A stretch of DNA of 6,927 bases from positions 1 to 6,927 of the forward strand of contig JAAVHM010000121.1 in the NCBI GenBank assembly GCA_014799675.1. Reading direction: 5' to 3'. Position numbers and translations under genes: made by a program. Below are positions 1 through 6,008 of this stretch, piece by piece. A model generated the notes under the pieces. It was given only the letters and a program-made list of their open reading frames with translations. It was not told the DNA's origin and did no database searches. Source of the DNA: Ruminococcus sp. (lineage in GTDB: Bacteria; Bacillota; Clostridia; Oscillospirales; Ruminococcaceae). Numbering within the stretch: the stretch's first letter is position 1; each line of letters begins with the position of its first letter.

Positions 1-49
1 CTGATTTGTAATCAGCAGGTCGGGGGTTCGAGTCCGTCCACCAGCTCCA
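1..49 (+). tRNA. tRNA-Thr (TGT), 3' part only
   Basis: The window opens inside the anticodon arm. Stem CTGA/TCAG encloses the loop TTTGTAA, giving anticodon TGT, which reads ACA threonine codons. The variable loop AGGTC, T arm with loop TTCGAGT, acceptor 3' strand CACCAGC (39-45), discriminator T and encoded CCA (47-49) all follow in order. The acceptor 5' strand, D arm and first anticodon-stem base lie before the window. The T stem GGGGG/CCGTC contains one G-G opposition in the middle, otherwise it pairs. The gene probably shares a transcript with the tRNA-Tyr about 100 bp downstream. Confidence 0.93.
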
Positions 50-114
50 TTTTTATGTTGTTTTGAGGAAACCAAGCACCCGTGCAAACAAACAGGCGAG
101 CGCAGCGAGCTTTC

Positions 115-149
115 TTTCTAGCTTCCGGCCTCTAACCTCTAGCTTCTAA
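115..149. repeat. Five-unit heptamer array, consensus CYTCTAR
   Basis: Five consecutive 7-base units fill this stretch in perfect register. Unit 1 is TTTCTAG, unit 3 CCTCTAA, unit 4 CCTCTAG and unit 5 CTTCTAA; unit 2 (CTTCCGG) is the most diverged. The array ends one base before the 5' end of tRNA-Tyr. The rest of the spacer (50-114) shows only a T5 run after the tRNA-Thr and a GCGAGC direct repeat around 97-110. The array resembles the short tandem heptamer repeats known from cyanobacteria in layout, but its sequence differs from the other two arrays in this window. Confidence 0.75.
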
Positions 150-150
150 T

Positions 151-234
151 GGAAGAGTTCCCGAGTGGCCAAAGGGGGCAGACTGTAAATCTGTTGCTTC
201 GGCTTCGGTGGTTCGAATCCACCCTCTTCCACCA
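151..234 (+). tRNA. tRNA-Tyr (GTA)
   Basis: This is a complete class II tRNA. Acceptor strands GGAAGAG (151-157) and CTCTTCC (224-230) pair fully and are followed by discriminator A and encoded CCA. The anticodon stem GCAGA/TCTGT (178-182 with 190-194) encloses loop CTGTAAA with anticodon GTA at 185-187, specifying tyrosine. A long variable arm (195-206) with a GC-TTCG-GC type hairpin is typical of bacterial tRNA-Tyr. The T arm GGTGG / TTCGAAT / CCACC pairs perfectly. It is the last gene before the terminator at 244-270, so it likely ends a tRNA operon that starts before the window. Confidence 0.97.
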
Positions 235-243
235 ATAAAAAAA

Positions 244-270
244 CCTTGCAAGTTATTGCAAGGCTTTTTT
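244..270 (+). terminator. Intrinsic terminator of the tRNA operon
   Basis: A perfect 8-bp stem CCTTGCAA/TTGCAAGG (244-251 and 256-263) closes a GTTA loop and is followed by C and six T (265-270). A run of A (237-243) precedes the stem, so it could work in both directions. It lies ten bases after the CCA of tRNA-Tyr and separates the tRNA operon from typA. Confidence 0.93.
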
Positions 271-403
271 CATTTTAGGGCATTTTGACGTAATCAATAT
301 TTTTTTGCCCCAATGTTAAAATATATAGTATGTGTATACAATTTTTGTGGATATTTTACAACGAAAATTTTATTAAAGTGTATATAAAAGAAAGGAAATT
401 TTT

Positions 404-2227
404 ATGGTAAGAGAAGATTTAAGGAACATTGCTATCATTGCCCACGTTGACCACGGCAAGACCACCCTTGTTGACGAAATGCTCAAACAGGGCGGCGCTT
501 TCAGAGAAAATCAGACCGTTGCGGAGCGCGTTATGGACTCCAACGACCTTGAACGTGAGCGCGGTATCACAATTCTTGCGAAAAACACTTCCGTTATGTA
601 CAATGGCGTAAAGATAAACATTATCGACACCCCGGGTCACGCCGATTTCGGCGGAGAGGTAGAGCGCGTCCTGAAAATGGTGGACGGCGTTGTCCTGCTT
701 GTTGACGCGGCGGAGGGCTGTATGCCCCAGACGAGATTTGTTCTGCAAAAAGCCCTTGAAATGGATCACAGGATCATCATTGTGGTGAACAAGATAGACC
801 GTCCCGACGCGCGTATAAGAGCCGTACTGGACGACGTTCTGGAGCTTCTTATCGACTTGGACGCCACCGATGAACAAATCGAAAGCCCTGTGCTTTTCTG
901 TTCGGGACGCGCGGGAACGGCTTCTCTCGTCCTTGACGACAGCGGTAAAGACCTTGTTCCCCTTTTCGAGACTATTCTGAACCACATACCTGCTCCACAG
1001 GGCGAACCCGACGAGCCTATGCAGATGCTTATTTCCTCAATCGACTACAACGACTATGTGGGAAGAATCGGCATTGGACGTATTGAGCGCGGTACTGTAA
1101 AGGTGAACCAGCAGGTAATTGTGGGCGATTACCATGAAAACAGAAAGCCTTTCAACAGCAAGATAGTTACCCTTTATCAAATCGAAGGACTGAACAAGAC
1201 CCCCGTTGACGAGGCAAAAGTGGGAGACATTGTTTGGATATCGGGTATCGAAAATATCACTATCGGCGACACACTCTGCGCGGCGGACTGCTATGAGCCT
1301 GTACCTTTTGTAAAAATTTCCGAGCCTACGGTCGAAATGACTTTCTCGGTAAACGACAGCCCATTTGCGGGACGTGAGGGCAAATTCGTCACATCACGTC
1401 AGCTTCGCGACAGGCTTTTCAAGGAAATTCTGCGGGACGTTTCCCTCCGTGTTACCGAGACGGAAAACACAGACAGCTTCCGTGTTGCGGGACGTGGTGA
1501 AATGCACCTTTCAATACTTATAGAAAATATGCGCCGTGAGGGTTACGAGCTTTCAGTCTCCACTCCGAGGGTATTATACAAGGAAATCGACGGCGTTCAG
1601 TGCGAACCTATGGAAAAGGTAGTTATTGACGTCCCCGAGGAATCGGTGGGCGCGGTTATGGAAAAGCTTGGCACGCGCAAGGCGGAGCTTCAGACCATGA
1701 ACCCTGTTGGCAGCCGCATGAAGCTTGAATTTTTAATTCCCTCCAGAGGACTTTTCGGCTACAAGTCGGAATTTCTCACCGACACAAAGGGCGAGGGCGT
1801 TATGAGTTCCATTTTCGACAGCTATCAGCCGTTTAAGGGAGATATTCCCAGAAGAAACACTGGCTCTCTTGTTTCCTTTGAAGCGGGCGAGGCGGTAACT
1901 TACGGACTTTTCAACGCGCAGGAAAGAGGTTCTTTGTTTATCGGCGCGGGAACTCCCGTTTACGAGGGAATGATAGTGGGCGCTTCCCCAAAGGTTGAGG
2001 ATTTGGTTGTAAACGTCTGCAAGAAAAAGCACCTTACAAACACCCGCGCAAGCGGTTCGGACGACGCTTTGAGACTTGTTCCGCCGAGAAAGCTTTCCTT
2101 TGAGGAAAGACTTGAGTATATTGCGGACGACGAATTGCTTGAAATTACTCCGAAATCCATACGTATCAGAAAGCGTATTCTTGACAACAATCTCCGCGCA
2201 AAGCAGAGGGCAAAGGACAAAGCGTGA
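404..2227 (+). CDS. typA: Translational GTPase TypA/BipA
   Basis: TypA (BipA) is a ribosome-binding GTPase of the EF-G/LepA class that helps 50S subunit assembly and growth under stress such as cold. The 607 residues match the usual full length. The GTPase motifs are intact: G1 AHVDHGKT at 13-20, the effector-region RERGITI at 51-57, DTPGH at 75-79, NKID at 129-132 and SGRAG at 167-171. Domain II lies at about 200-290, domain III at about 300-385, the domain V-like fold at about 395-475, and the TypA-specific C-terminal domain fills 480-607 with a basic tail. The start is supported by AAAGGA at 391-396, seven bases from ATG, and by the typical family opening REDLRNIAIIAHVDHGKTT. The leader 271-403 is AT-rich without a promoter I would trust. 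No canonical terminator follows; a heptamer array begins three bases after the stop. Confidence 0.98.
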   Translation: MVREDLRNIAIIAHVDHGKTTLVDEMLKQGGAFRENQTVAERVMDSNDLERERGITILAKNTSVMYNGVKINIIDTPGHADFGGEVERVLKMVDGVVLLVDAAEGCMPQTRFVLQKALEMDHRIIIVVNKIDRPDARIRAVLDDVLELLIDLDATDEQIESPVLFCSGRAGTASLVLDDSGKDLVPLFETILNHIPAPQGEPDEPMQMLISSIDYNDYVGRIGIGRIERGTVKVNQQVIVGDYHENRKPFNSKIVTLYQIEGLNKTPVDEAKVGDIVWISGIENITIGDTLCAADCYEPVPFVKISEPTVEMTFSVNDSPFAGREGKFVTSRQLRDRLFKEILRDVSLRVTETENTDSFRVAGRGEMHLSILIENMRREGYELSVSTPRVLYKEIDGVQCEPMEKVVIDVPEESVGAVMEKLGTRKAELQTMNPVGSRMKLEFLIPSRGLFGYKSEFLTDTKGEGVMSSIFDSYQPFKGDIPRRNTGSLVSFEAGEAVTYGLFNAQERGSLFIGAGTPVYEGMIVGASPKVEDLVVNVCKKKHLTNTRASGSDDALRLVPPRKLSFEERLEYIADDELLEITPKSIRIRKRILDNNLRAKQRAKDKA

Positions 2228-2230
2228 TAT

Positions 2231-2265
2231 CAGTTGACAGTTGATAGTGTATAGTTGACAGTTAA
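2231..2265. repeat. Five-unit heptamer array, consensus CAGTTGA
   Basis: Five in-register 7-base units start three bases after the typA TGA stop. Units 1 and 2 are identical CAGTTGA, unit 3 is TAGTGTA, unit 4 TAGTTGA and unit 5 CAGTTAA. It matches the array at 5944-5978 unit by unit at 30 of 35 positions, including the GTGTA variant in unit 3 and the TTA ending in unit 5, so both are copies of one 35-bp element rather than separate slippage events. Confidence 0.85.
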
Positions 2266-2269
2266 AACG

Positions 2270-2354
2270 TGTGGACGGAAATCCCGTCCGCCACAAAATG
2301 AAAGGTATTTTTAGGGCAAAGGGCTTGCCGATACAGGCTTGCCCCTGCCTGTAT
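2270..2354. repeat. Cluster of palindromic hairpins after typA
   Basis: Two stem-loops lie here. The first (2270-2295) pairs TGTGG with CCACA and ACGG with CCGT around AAATC, with a three-base bulge on one side; alternatively GGACGG pairs directly with CCGTCC. The second is a perfect 8-bp stem ATACAGGC/GCCTGTAT (2331-2338 and 2347-2354) with loop TTGCCCCT. A competing hairpin GGCAA/TTGCC (2315-2319 with 2325-2329) lies just before it. None is followed by a T tract, so these are unlikely to be classical terminators. They resemble dispersed REP-like intergenic repeats and could still stabilise or partly terminate typA mRNA. Confidence 0.55.
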
Positions 2355-2409
2355 GATAGAAACGTCACTATTGTATACTGCTGTTAATAAATTATTTACC
2401 AAAAATTCG

Positions 2410-2441
2410 TTGTTTTTTTTTTTTTTTTTTTGGTGTATAAT
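2410..2441 (+). promoter_or_regulatory. Candidate promoter with 19-T spacer tract
   Basis: A perfect -10 box TATAAT sits at 2436-2441, 55 bases before the TraX-like start codon. Immediately upstream is an uninterrupted run of 19 T (2413-2431). A possible -35 TTGTTT at 2410-2415 lies 20 bases from the -10, and the T run makes up most of that spacer. A shift of about three T would restore 17-bp spacing. Variable homopolymers in promoter spacers are a known phase-variation device in other bacteria; its use here is inference. Confidence 0.5.
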
Positions 2442-2445
2442 TTAA

Positions 2446-2465
2446 AAGCTATGTGCATATAGCTT
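2446..2465. promoter_or_regulatory. Inverted repeat in the start region of the TraX-like gene
   Basis: A perfect 7-bp inverted repeat AAGCTAT/ATAGCTT with a 6-base centre GTGCAT begins five bases after the TATAAT box, at the expected transcription start. It could be a repressor operator or a short hairpin at the very 5' end of the mRNA. No matching site is seen elsewhere in the window. Confidence 0.35.
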
Positions 2466-2496
2466 AACTCCGAAAAAAGAAAAGGAATGATGTAAA

Positions 2497-3264
2497 ATGA
2501 GTAAAATTACCGATTCAAGGGTCTGGAAAGTCCTGAAAACGCCCGATGTGATACCCACAGACCAACCGCGGCTGAAAACTAACCTTGACACAAATCTTTT
2601 GAAGCTTATTGCGATTATTTCCATGCTTATCGACCATGTTGGCAGCGCATTTTTCCACGATATGCCGATATTCCGCTATGCGGGACGGCTTGCGTTCCCG
2701 ATTTTTGCGTACTGCCTCACGGTGGGACTGCTTTACACGAGCAATATCAAAAAATATCTCACCCGTCTGGGAATTTTCGCCTTAATAAGTCAGCCGCTTT
2801 ATATCATGGCATTCCACCCATACGACTGGCGCGAGGAATGGATGAACATGAACATCTATTTCACGCTGTTTGTTAGCCTTATTGCAATGGCAGGCGTTAA
2901 GGAACGGAAGTGGTGGCTGTTTGCAATAGCTTTGCTGCTTCTGATGTTTATAAACTTTGACTATGGGGCAACGGGCGTTGTTCTTATGCTTATTTTTTAC
3001 ATATGCAGAAACCGTCCCGCAATCGGCGCGGCGCTGTTCTGTCTGTATTATCTTCCCGCGCTTTGGAACGGCTACCCCGAAGACCCGAAAAGCCTTTTGC
3101 TCGGCGGTCTGTGCGTAGACTGGACGATATTCGCTCTGCTTTCCGCGCCGTTTATTTTCCTGCGTACAAACAGTAAAATCAAGGTCAACAAATATTTCTT
3201 CTACATCTTTTACCCCGCACATCTTGCGGCGATATGGATCGTTCGCATAATTTTACACGTTTAA
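2497..3264 (+). CDS. TraX-family integral membrane protein
   Basis: This 255-residue protein belongs to the TraX family. The founding member N-acetylates F-pilin in conjugative plasmids, while chromosomal Firmicutes relatives have no established substrate. Family hallmarks are visible: LLKLIAIISMLIDHVG at 34-49 with Asp46-His47, the RYAGRLAFPIFAY block at 60-72, and a C-terminal FYPAH at 238-242 before the last helix. Hydrophobic stretches at about 36-52, 62-80, 88-106, 118-133, 138-170, 176-190, 208-222 and 235-253 suggest eight or nine membrane helices. A soluble stretch of about 33 residues precedes the first helix. The start is supported by AAAGGA at 2481-2486, and the next Met (43) lies inside helix 1. 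It is the first gene of the likely operon. No pilus or conjugation genes are near, so a cell-surface acyl transfer role is only a guess. Confidence 0.88.
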   Translation: MSKITDSRVWKVLKTPDVIPTDQPRLKTNLDTNLLKLIAIISMLIDHVGSAFFHDMPIFRYAGRLAFPIFAYCLTVGLLYTSNIKKYLTRLGIFALISQPLYIMAFHPYDWREEWMNMNIYFTLFVSLIAMAGVKERKWWLFAIALLLLMFINFDYGATGVVLMLIFYICRNRPAIGAALFCLYYLPALWNGYPEDPKSLLLGGLCVDWTIFALLSAPFIFLRTNSKIKVNKYFFYIFYPAHLAAIWIVRIILHV

Positions 3265-3290
3265 TGAAAATGTCATAAGGAGTTCCGAAC

Positions 3291-3998
3291 ATGGATATTG
3301 AAAATAAAAAGCTGGCAACAAATGATGTGATTGTCAAATATTTCAATGACGGCGTGACAAAGGCGCTGTCCGAATATTTTGATGTAAAATGCTGTGAAAA
3401 GGGACACGATTGGTTTACTCCATGGGAGGGGCATCAGCGAAAGGCGTTCGATTTATATGCGCTAAAAGGGTATATGTATATAATTCGCTGGGGTTATAAT
3501 TATGACTTTATCCCGACAAGAAAAAACGGCGAAAAATTCATTTATCACCGAACCGAAAAGGCTGTCGCCGTGCATATTCCCGATTCCTTTTATCTTCATG
3601 TTGATTACGATCCCGACAAAATGAGCCATAACGAAACCTTGGCAATAAGGGAAAAATATTGCTTGTCATCATATAATCTCGAATATATGAACCTCACAGA
3701 CGTTGCTTCCGCCTATGAATATATACAGGAAATAACACGCCGGAATATTCCGTTTATGCTTGAATTTTTTGACCGTATCCGCACCATTGACGACGCTGTT
3801 GCCGAAATTGACAGGCGGTTGGAATATTCATCAGATTTTCCCAATGTCGGTCTGTATTATAAAAAGGCGTTTCTTCACGCTTATCGTCAGGAAATGGATA
3901 AGGCGGTAAATTCACTTGAAAAATTATATGAAAACGGCATTTCCGAAAGTATTATGGCAAGGCTTGAAAAGGCTTATGAAGCGGGACAATCCGAATAA
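3291..3998 (+). CDS. Hypothetical cytoplasmic protein with a TPR-like C-terminal helical pair
   Basis: I do not recognise this 235-residue protein. The start is secure: AAGGAG at 3277-3282 lies eight bases from ATG, and the gap to the TraX-like gene is 26 bp, which fits cotranscription. There is no signal peptide or membrane helix. The N-terminal two thirds is aromatic-rich and mixed alpha/beta, with a DWFTPWEGHQRKAFDLY block (40-56) and a strand-like YIIRWGYNYDFIP (63-75). The C-terminus is helical; about 186-215 reads as one TPR-like helix pair (KKAFLHAYRQ then MDKAVNSLEKLYENG). The layout recalls DUF4304-type proteins, but I see no diagnostic motif. Codons look more A/T-ending than in typA, which may hint at a different history. 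It could be an accessory or immunity-like protein, but nothing here proves it. Confidence 0.85.
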   Translation: MDIENKKLATNDVIVKYFNDGVTKALSEYFDVKCCEKGHDWFTPWEGHQRKAFDLYALKGYMYIIRWGYNYDFIPTRKNGEKFIYHRTEKAVAVHIPDSFYLHVDYDPDKMSHNETLAIREKYCLSSYNLEYMNLTDVASAYEYIQEITRRNIPFMLEFFDRIRTIDDAVAEIDRRLEYSSDFPNVGLYYKKAFLHAYRQEMDKAVNSLEKLYENGISESIMARLEKAYEAGQSE

Positions 3999-4046
3999 AT
4001 ATAATATTTGCCGCACATAATTAATTATTTTTGAAAGGTATTTTTT

Positions 4047-4544
4047 ATGGCGATTTTTAAACCGACCTACGCTCTGCGCTCCATAACGGAAATAACCCCT
4101 GCCGCGCTGGAAAAGCGTCATATAAAGGCTCTTATTCTGGACGTGGACAATACTCTTACCACCCATAACAATCCCGTTCCCGCAGAGGGTATTTCCGAAT
4201 GGATAGAGGACATGAAAAAGCACAATATAAAGCTTCTTATCGTCAGCAACAACAATGCGGAACGTGTTGCTCCCTTTGCGGAAACTCTGGGTCTGCACTT
4301 CGTTCCCAACGGCGCAAAGCCCCTGCCCATGGGATTTTTGCGTGCGGTAAAAGAACTTGGTTACTCTAAAAAAAATATCTGCGCCGTGGGCGATCAGATT
4401 TTCACCGATATTTTAGGGGCAAATCTTGCAGGGGTGCGTTCTATTTTTGTTTACCCTATTGAGTTTGAAACAAGTGTACCGTTTAAAATAAAACGCGCCA
4501 TAGAAAAGCCGCTTTTGCCGAAGCGGTTTAACAGGTTTGATTAA
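4047..4544 (+). CDS. yqeG: YqeG-family HAD phosphatase (subfamily IIIA)
   Basis: This 165-residue cytoplasmic phosphatase has all four HAD motifs: DVDNTLT at 32-38 (nucleophile Asp32, acid/base Asp34), SNN at 67-69, the lysine in AKP (Lys91), and GDQIFTD at 115-121 (Mg-binding acids). The absence of a large cap insert fits subfamily III. Length and the N-terminal FKPTYALRSITEI segment match YqeG. Relatives include mitochondrial and plastid phosphatidylglycerophosphate phosphatases of the Gep4 type, so a role in lipid dephosphorylation is possible, though the bacterial substrate is not certain. GAAAGG at 4033-4038 supports the start. The 48-bp gap upstream contains a TATAAT (4000-4005) without a matching -35. 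The next gene starts 14 bp after the stop, and its ribosome site touches this stop codon. The usual neighbours yqeH and aroE are absent. Confidence 0.93.
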   Translation: MAIFKPTYALRSITEITPAALEKRHIKALILDVDNTLTTHNNPVPAEGISEWIEDMKKHNIKLLIVSNNNAERVAPFAETLGLHFVPNGAKPLPMGFLRAVKELGYSKKNICAVGDQIFTDILGANLAGVRSIFVYPIEFETSVPFKIKRAIEKPLLPKRFNRFD

Positions 4545-4558
4545 AGGAGATTTTTTAC

Positions 4559-5941
4559 ATGGAAAGATTGCTATACAAGCGTTACGGTATCGGCGCGGTA
4601 TTTTTAATTCTTGCAATTGTATGTATTGTTTTCGGAATTAAAAATGCGGGCGAAAACAAAGAAAGCGAGCCGTATTACACCACCGTGACCGCTGTGATAA
4701 CCGAAAAATACTTGTCCTCCGCTGCGGAGCTTGACTCCTTTGCGGACGTTACATACACCGATTTATCGGGCATTGAGAGAAGCGGCAGGATTGCATACAA
4801 CGGTTCGGCAACCATTGGCGACACAATTGAAATAGAAATGAGTACCCGCAACCCTGCTGTGATAGGCTTCGCTGATGCGGGAGACGAACAAAGGCAGAAT
4901 GCGGAGAGGTCCAAAAACAAGCTTTATGCTGTGATTGAAATAGTCGGCGGCGCGGTCATGCTTGTGCCGGGAATTTTTCTGATTATCCGCCGTCTAAAAT
5001 CAGAGAAAGCTCCCGCAGAAAAAACTGCTCCAAGGACGGGGACTGCAAAGCCTGAACCTGTTCCCCCGCCGCAGACGGCGGCTGTAGAGTACGACATTGA
5101 GGAAATTTTGAAAAAAATTGATAAGCAAATCCCTCCCAAGCCTGTGATAAAGCTTGAACCGAAGCGCGCCGAAAAGCTTAGCGTTTTTGAAAGCAAGCTT
5201 GGCGGAGTTCCCTATATGCCGTTGGATTTCGAGTACCCAAAGGGCAGAAGCGGCATTTTTGAGGGACGTCCCCTGCGGCTGCTTGCACAGCTTAATTTTG
5301 AGAAATTGCCACATATTGAGAATTTCCCCCAAAAGGGAATTTTGCAGTTTTTCTGCTCCGACGACGAGGAGGACGGCGCGTACGGACTTAATTTTGACGA
5401 TCCAATAGAGCAGGACGGTTTCCGCATAATTTATCACGAAAATATAATTGCGGACGAAAGCAAGCTTATGACAAAGGAAAATATGCCGCTGTTCAAAAAC
5501 AGATTTGGGAATTTCCCATTTGAAGGAGAATTTCTCCTTGAAGCTAAAGAACCGGAAAGCTGTCCTATTTCTTCGGGAGATCACCGTTTTGAAAAATTAT
5601 TGTTAAATGTTCTGTGTGATGATTACGGAAAGGAATACGAGAATATTTATGAGATAGGCGGCGAAGAGGAAGAGCTTTGCGAGAAGCTTTACGAAATGCG
5701 CGCCTTTGAGCAGACCTGTATCGGCGGTTATCCGTTCTTTACGCAGGACGACCCGAGGGGGTACAAGGAGGAAATTGCCGATTACGACATACTCCTGTTC
5801 CAATGTGCAAGCTTTTTTGAGGGCGGCTCTGGAGACGAGATAATGTGGGGCGACATGGGCGTCGGGAACTTTTTCATTTCGGAAAAAGACTTAAAAAATC
5901 TTGATTTCTCAAAGACCGCATACAACTGGGACTGCGGCTGA
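4559..5941 (+). CDS. Membrane-anchored DUF1963/YwqG-like protein with DUF3592-like N-terminal module
   Basis: This 460-residue protein appears to fuse two parts. Residues 11-28 form a first membrane helix; residues 38-105 form a beta-rich segment (TVTAVITEKY, ADVTYTDLSG, GDTIEIEMS) like DUF3592 domains; residues 122-146 form a second helix ending in IIRRLK. The inside-positive flanks put the middle segment outside and both ends in the cytoplasm. A Pro/Ala-rich linker (147-177) leads to a DUF1963/YwqG domain (about 180-460) marked by SKLGGVPYMP (212-221), LLAQLNFEKLP (241-251), GGYPFFTQDDPR (389-400), MWGDMGVGNFFI (429-440) and a terminal NWDCG. YwqG-type proteins are usually stand-alone and of about 260 residues; their function is not established. 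AAAGGAG at 4543-4549 starts on the last base-but-one of the upstream stop region, suggesting translational coupling with yqeG. A heptamer array begins two bases after the TGA stop. Confidence 0.9.
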   Translation: MERLLYKRYGIGAVFLILAIVCIVFGIKNAGENKESEPYYTTVTAVITEKYLSSAAELDSFADVTYTDLSGIERSGRIAYNGSATIGDTIEIEMSTRNPAVIGFADAGDEQRQNAERSKNKLYAVIEIVGGAVMLVPGIFLIIRRLKSEKAPAEKTAPRTGTAKPEPVPPPQTAAVEYDIEEILKKIDKQIPPKPVIKLEPKRAEKLSVFESKLGGVPYMPLDFEYPKGRSGIFEGRPLRLLAQLNFEKLPHIENFPQKGILQFFCSDDEEDGAYGLNFDDPIEQDGFRIIYHENIIADESKLMTKENMPLFKNRFGNFPFEGEFLLEAKEPESCPISSGDHRFEKLLLNVLCDDYGKEYENIYEIGGEEEELCEKLYEMRAFEQTCIGGYPFFTQDDPRGYKEEIADYDILLFQCASFFEGGSGDEIMWGDMGVGNFFISEKDLKNLDFSKTAYNWDCG

Positions 5942-5943
5942 TA

Positions 5944-5978
5944 CAGTTTACAGTTGACAGTGTACAGTTTACAGTTAT
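5944..5978. repeat. Five-unit heptamer array, consensus CAGTTKA
   Basis: Five in-register 7-base units follow the stop of the DUF1963-fusion gene: unit 1 is CAGTTTA, unit 2 CAGTTGA, unit 3 CAGTGTA, unit 4 CAGTTTA and unit 5 CAGTTAT. Both this array and the one at 2231-2265 are preceded by TGATA whose TGA is the stop codon of the upstream gene. It occupies half of the 67-bp gap to the next gene and lies 17 bp before that gene's ribosome binding site. Confidence 0.85.
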
Positions 5979-6008
5979 TTTGAAAATAATTAAGCGGAGG
6001 TTTTTTAT

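Noticed and set aside
115..149. Heptamer arrays as a CRISPR array.
   Set aside because: Units are 7 bases with no spacers, far from the repeat-spacer plan of CRISPR.
285..313. TTGACG at 285-290 as a -35 box of typA.
   Set aside because: No -10-like hexamer lies 16-18 bases downstream (sequence there is CCCCAA); other pairings in the leader are also poorly spaced.
419..985. Long open frames on the minus strand across typA (also 766-987 and 1733-2368).
   Set aside because: They mirror the codon pattern of typA, have no ribosome site and resemble no protein; they are antisense shadows.
2413..2431. The 19-T run as an intrinsic terminator tail for typA.
   Set aside because: Only a weak A/T stem could form just before it; the strong hairpins end about 60 bases upstream, too far to act with this tract.
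2782..3222. Minus-strand open frames opposite the TraX-like gene and at 2442-2624.
   Set aside because: The plus strand carries clear TraX motifs and a ribosome site; the antisense products are rich in chance composition only.
4000..4005. TATAAT as an internal promoter for yqeG.
   Set aside because: No acceptable -35 lies 15-19 bases upstream, and AT-rich DNA gives such boxes by chance.
4509..4526. Hairpin CCGCTT/AAGCGG at the end of yqeG as a terminator.
   Set aside because: It is inside the coding sequence, has only three T after it, and the next gene follows within 20 bases as part of the same operon.
5000..5584. A 194-residue minus-strand frame opposite the DUF1963 fusion gene.
   Set aside because: The plus frame shows domain motifs throughout; the antisense frame has no start signal.
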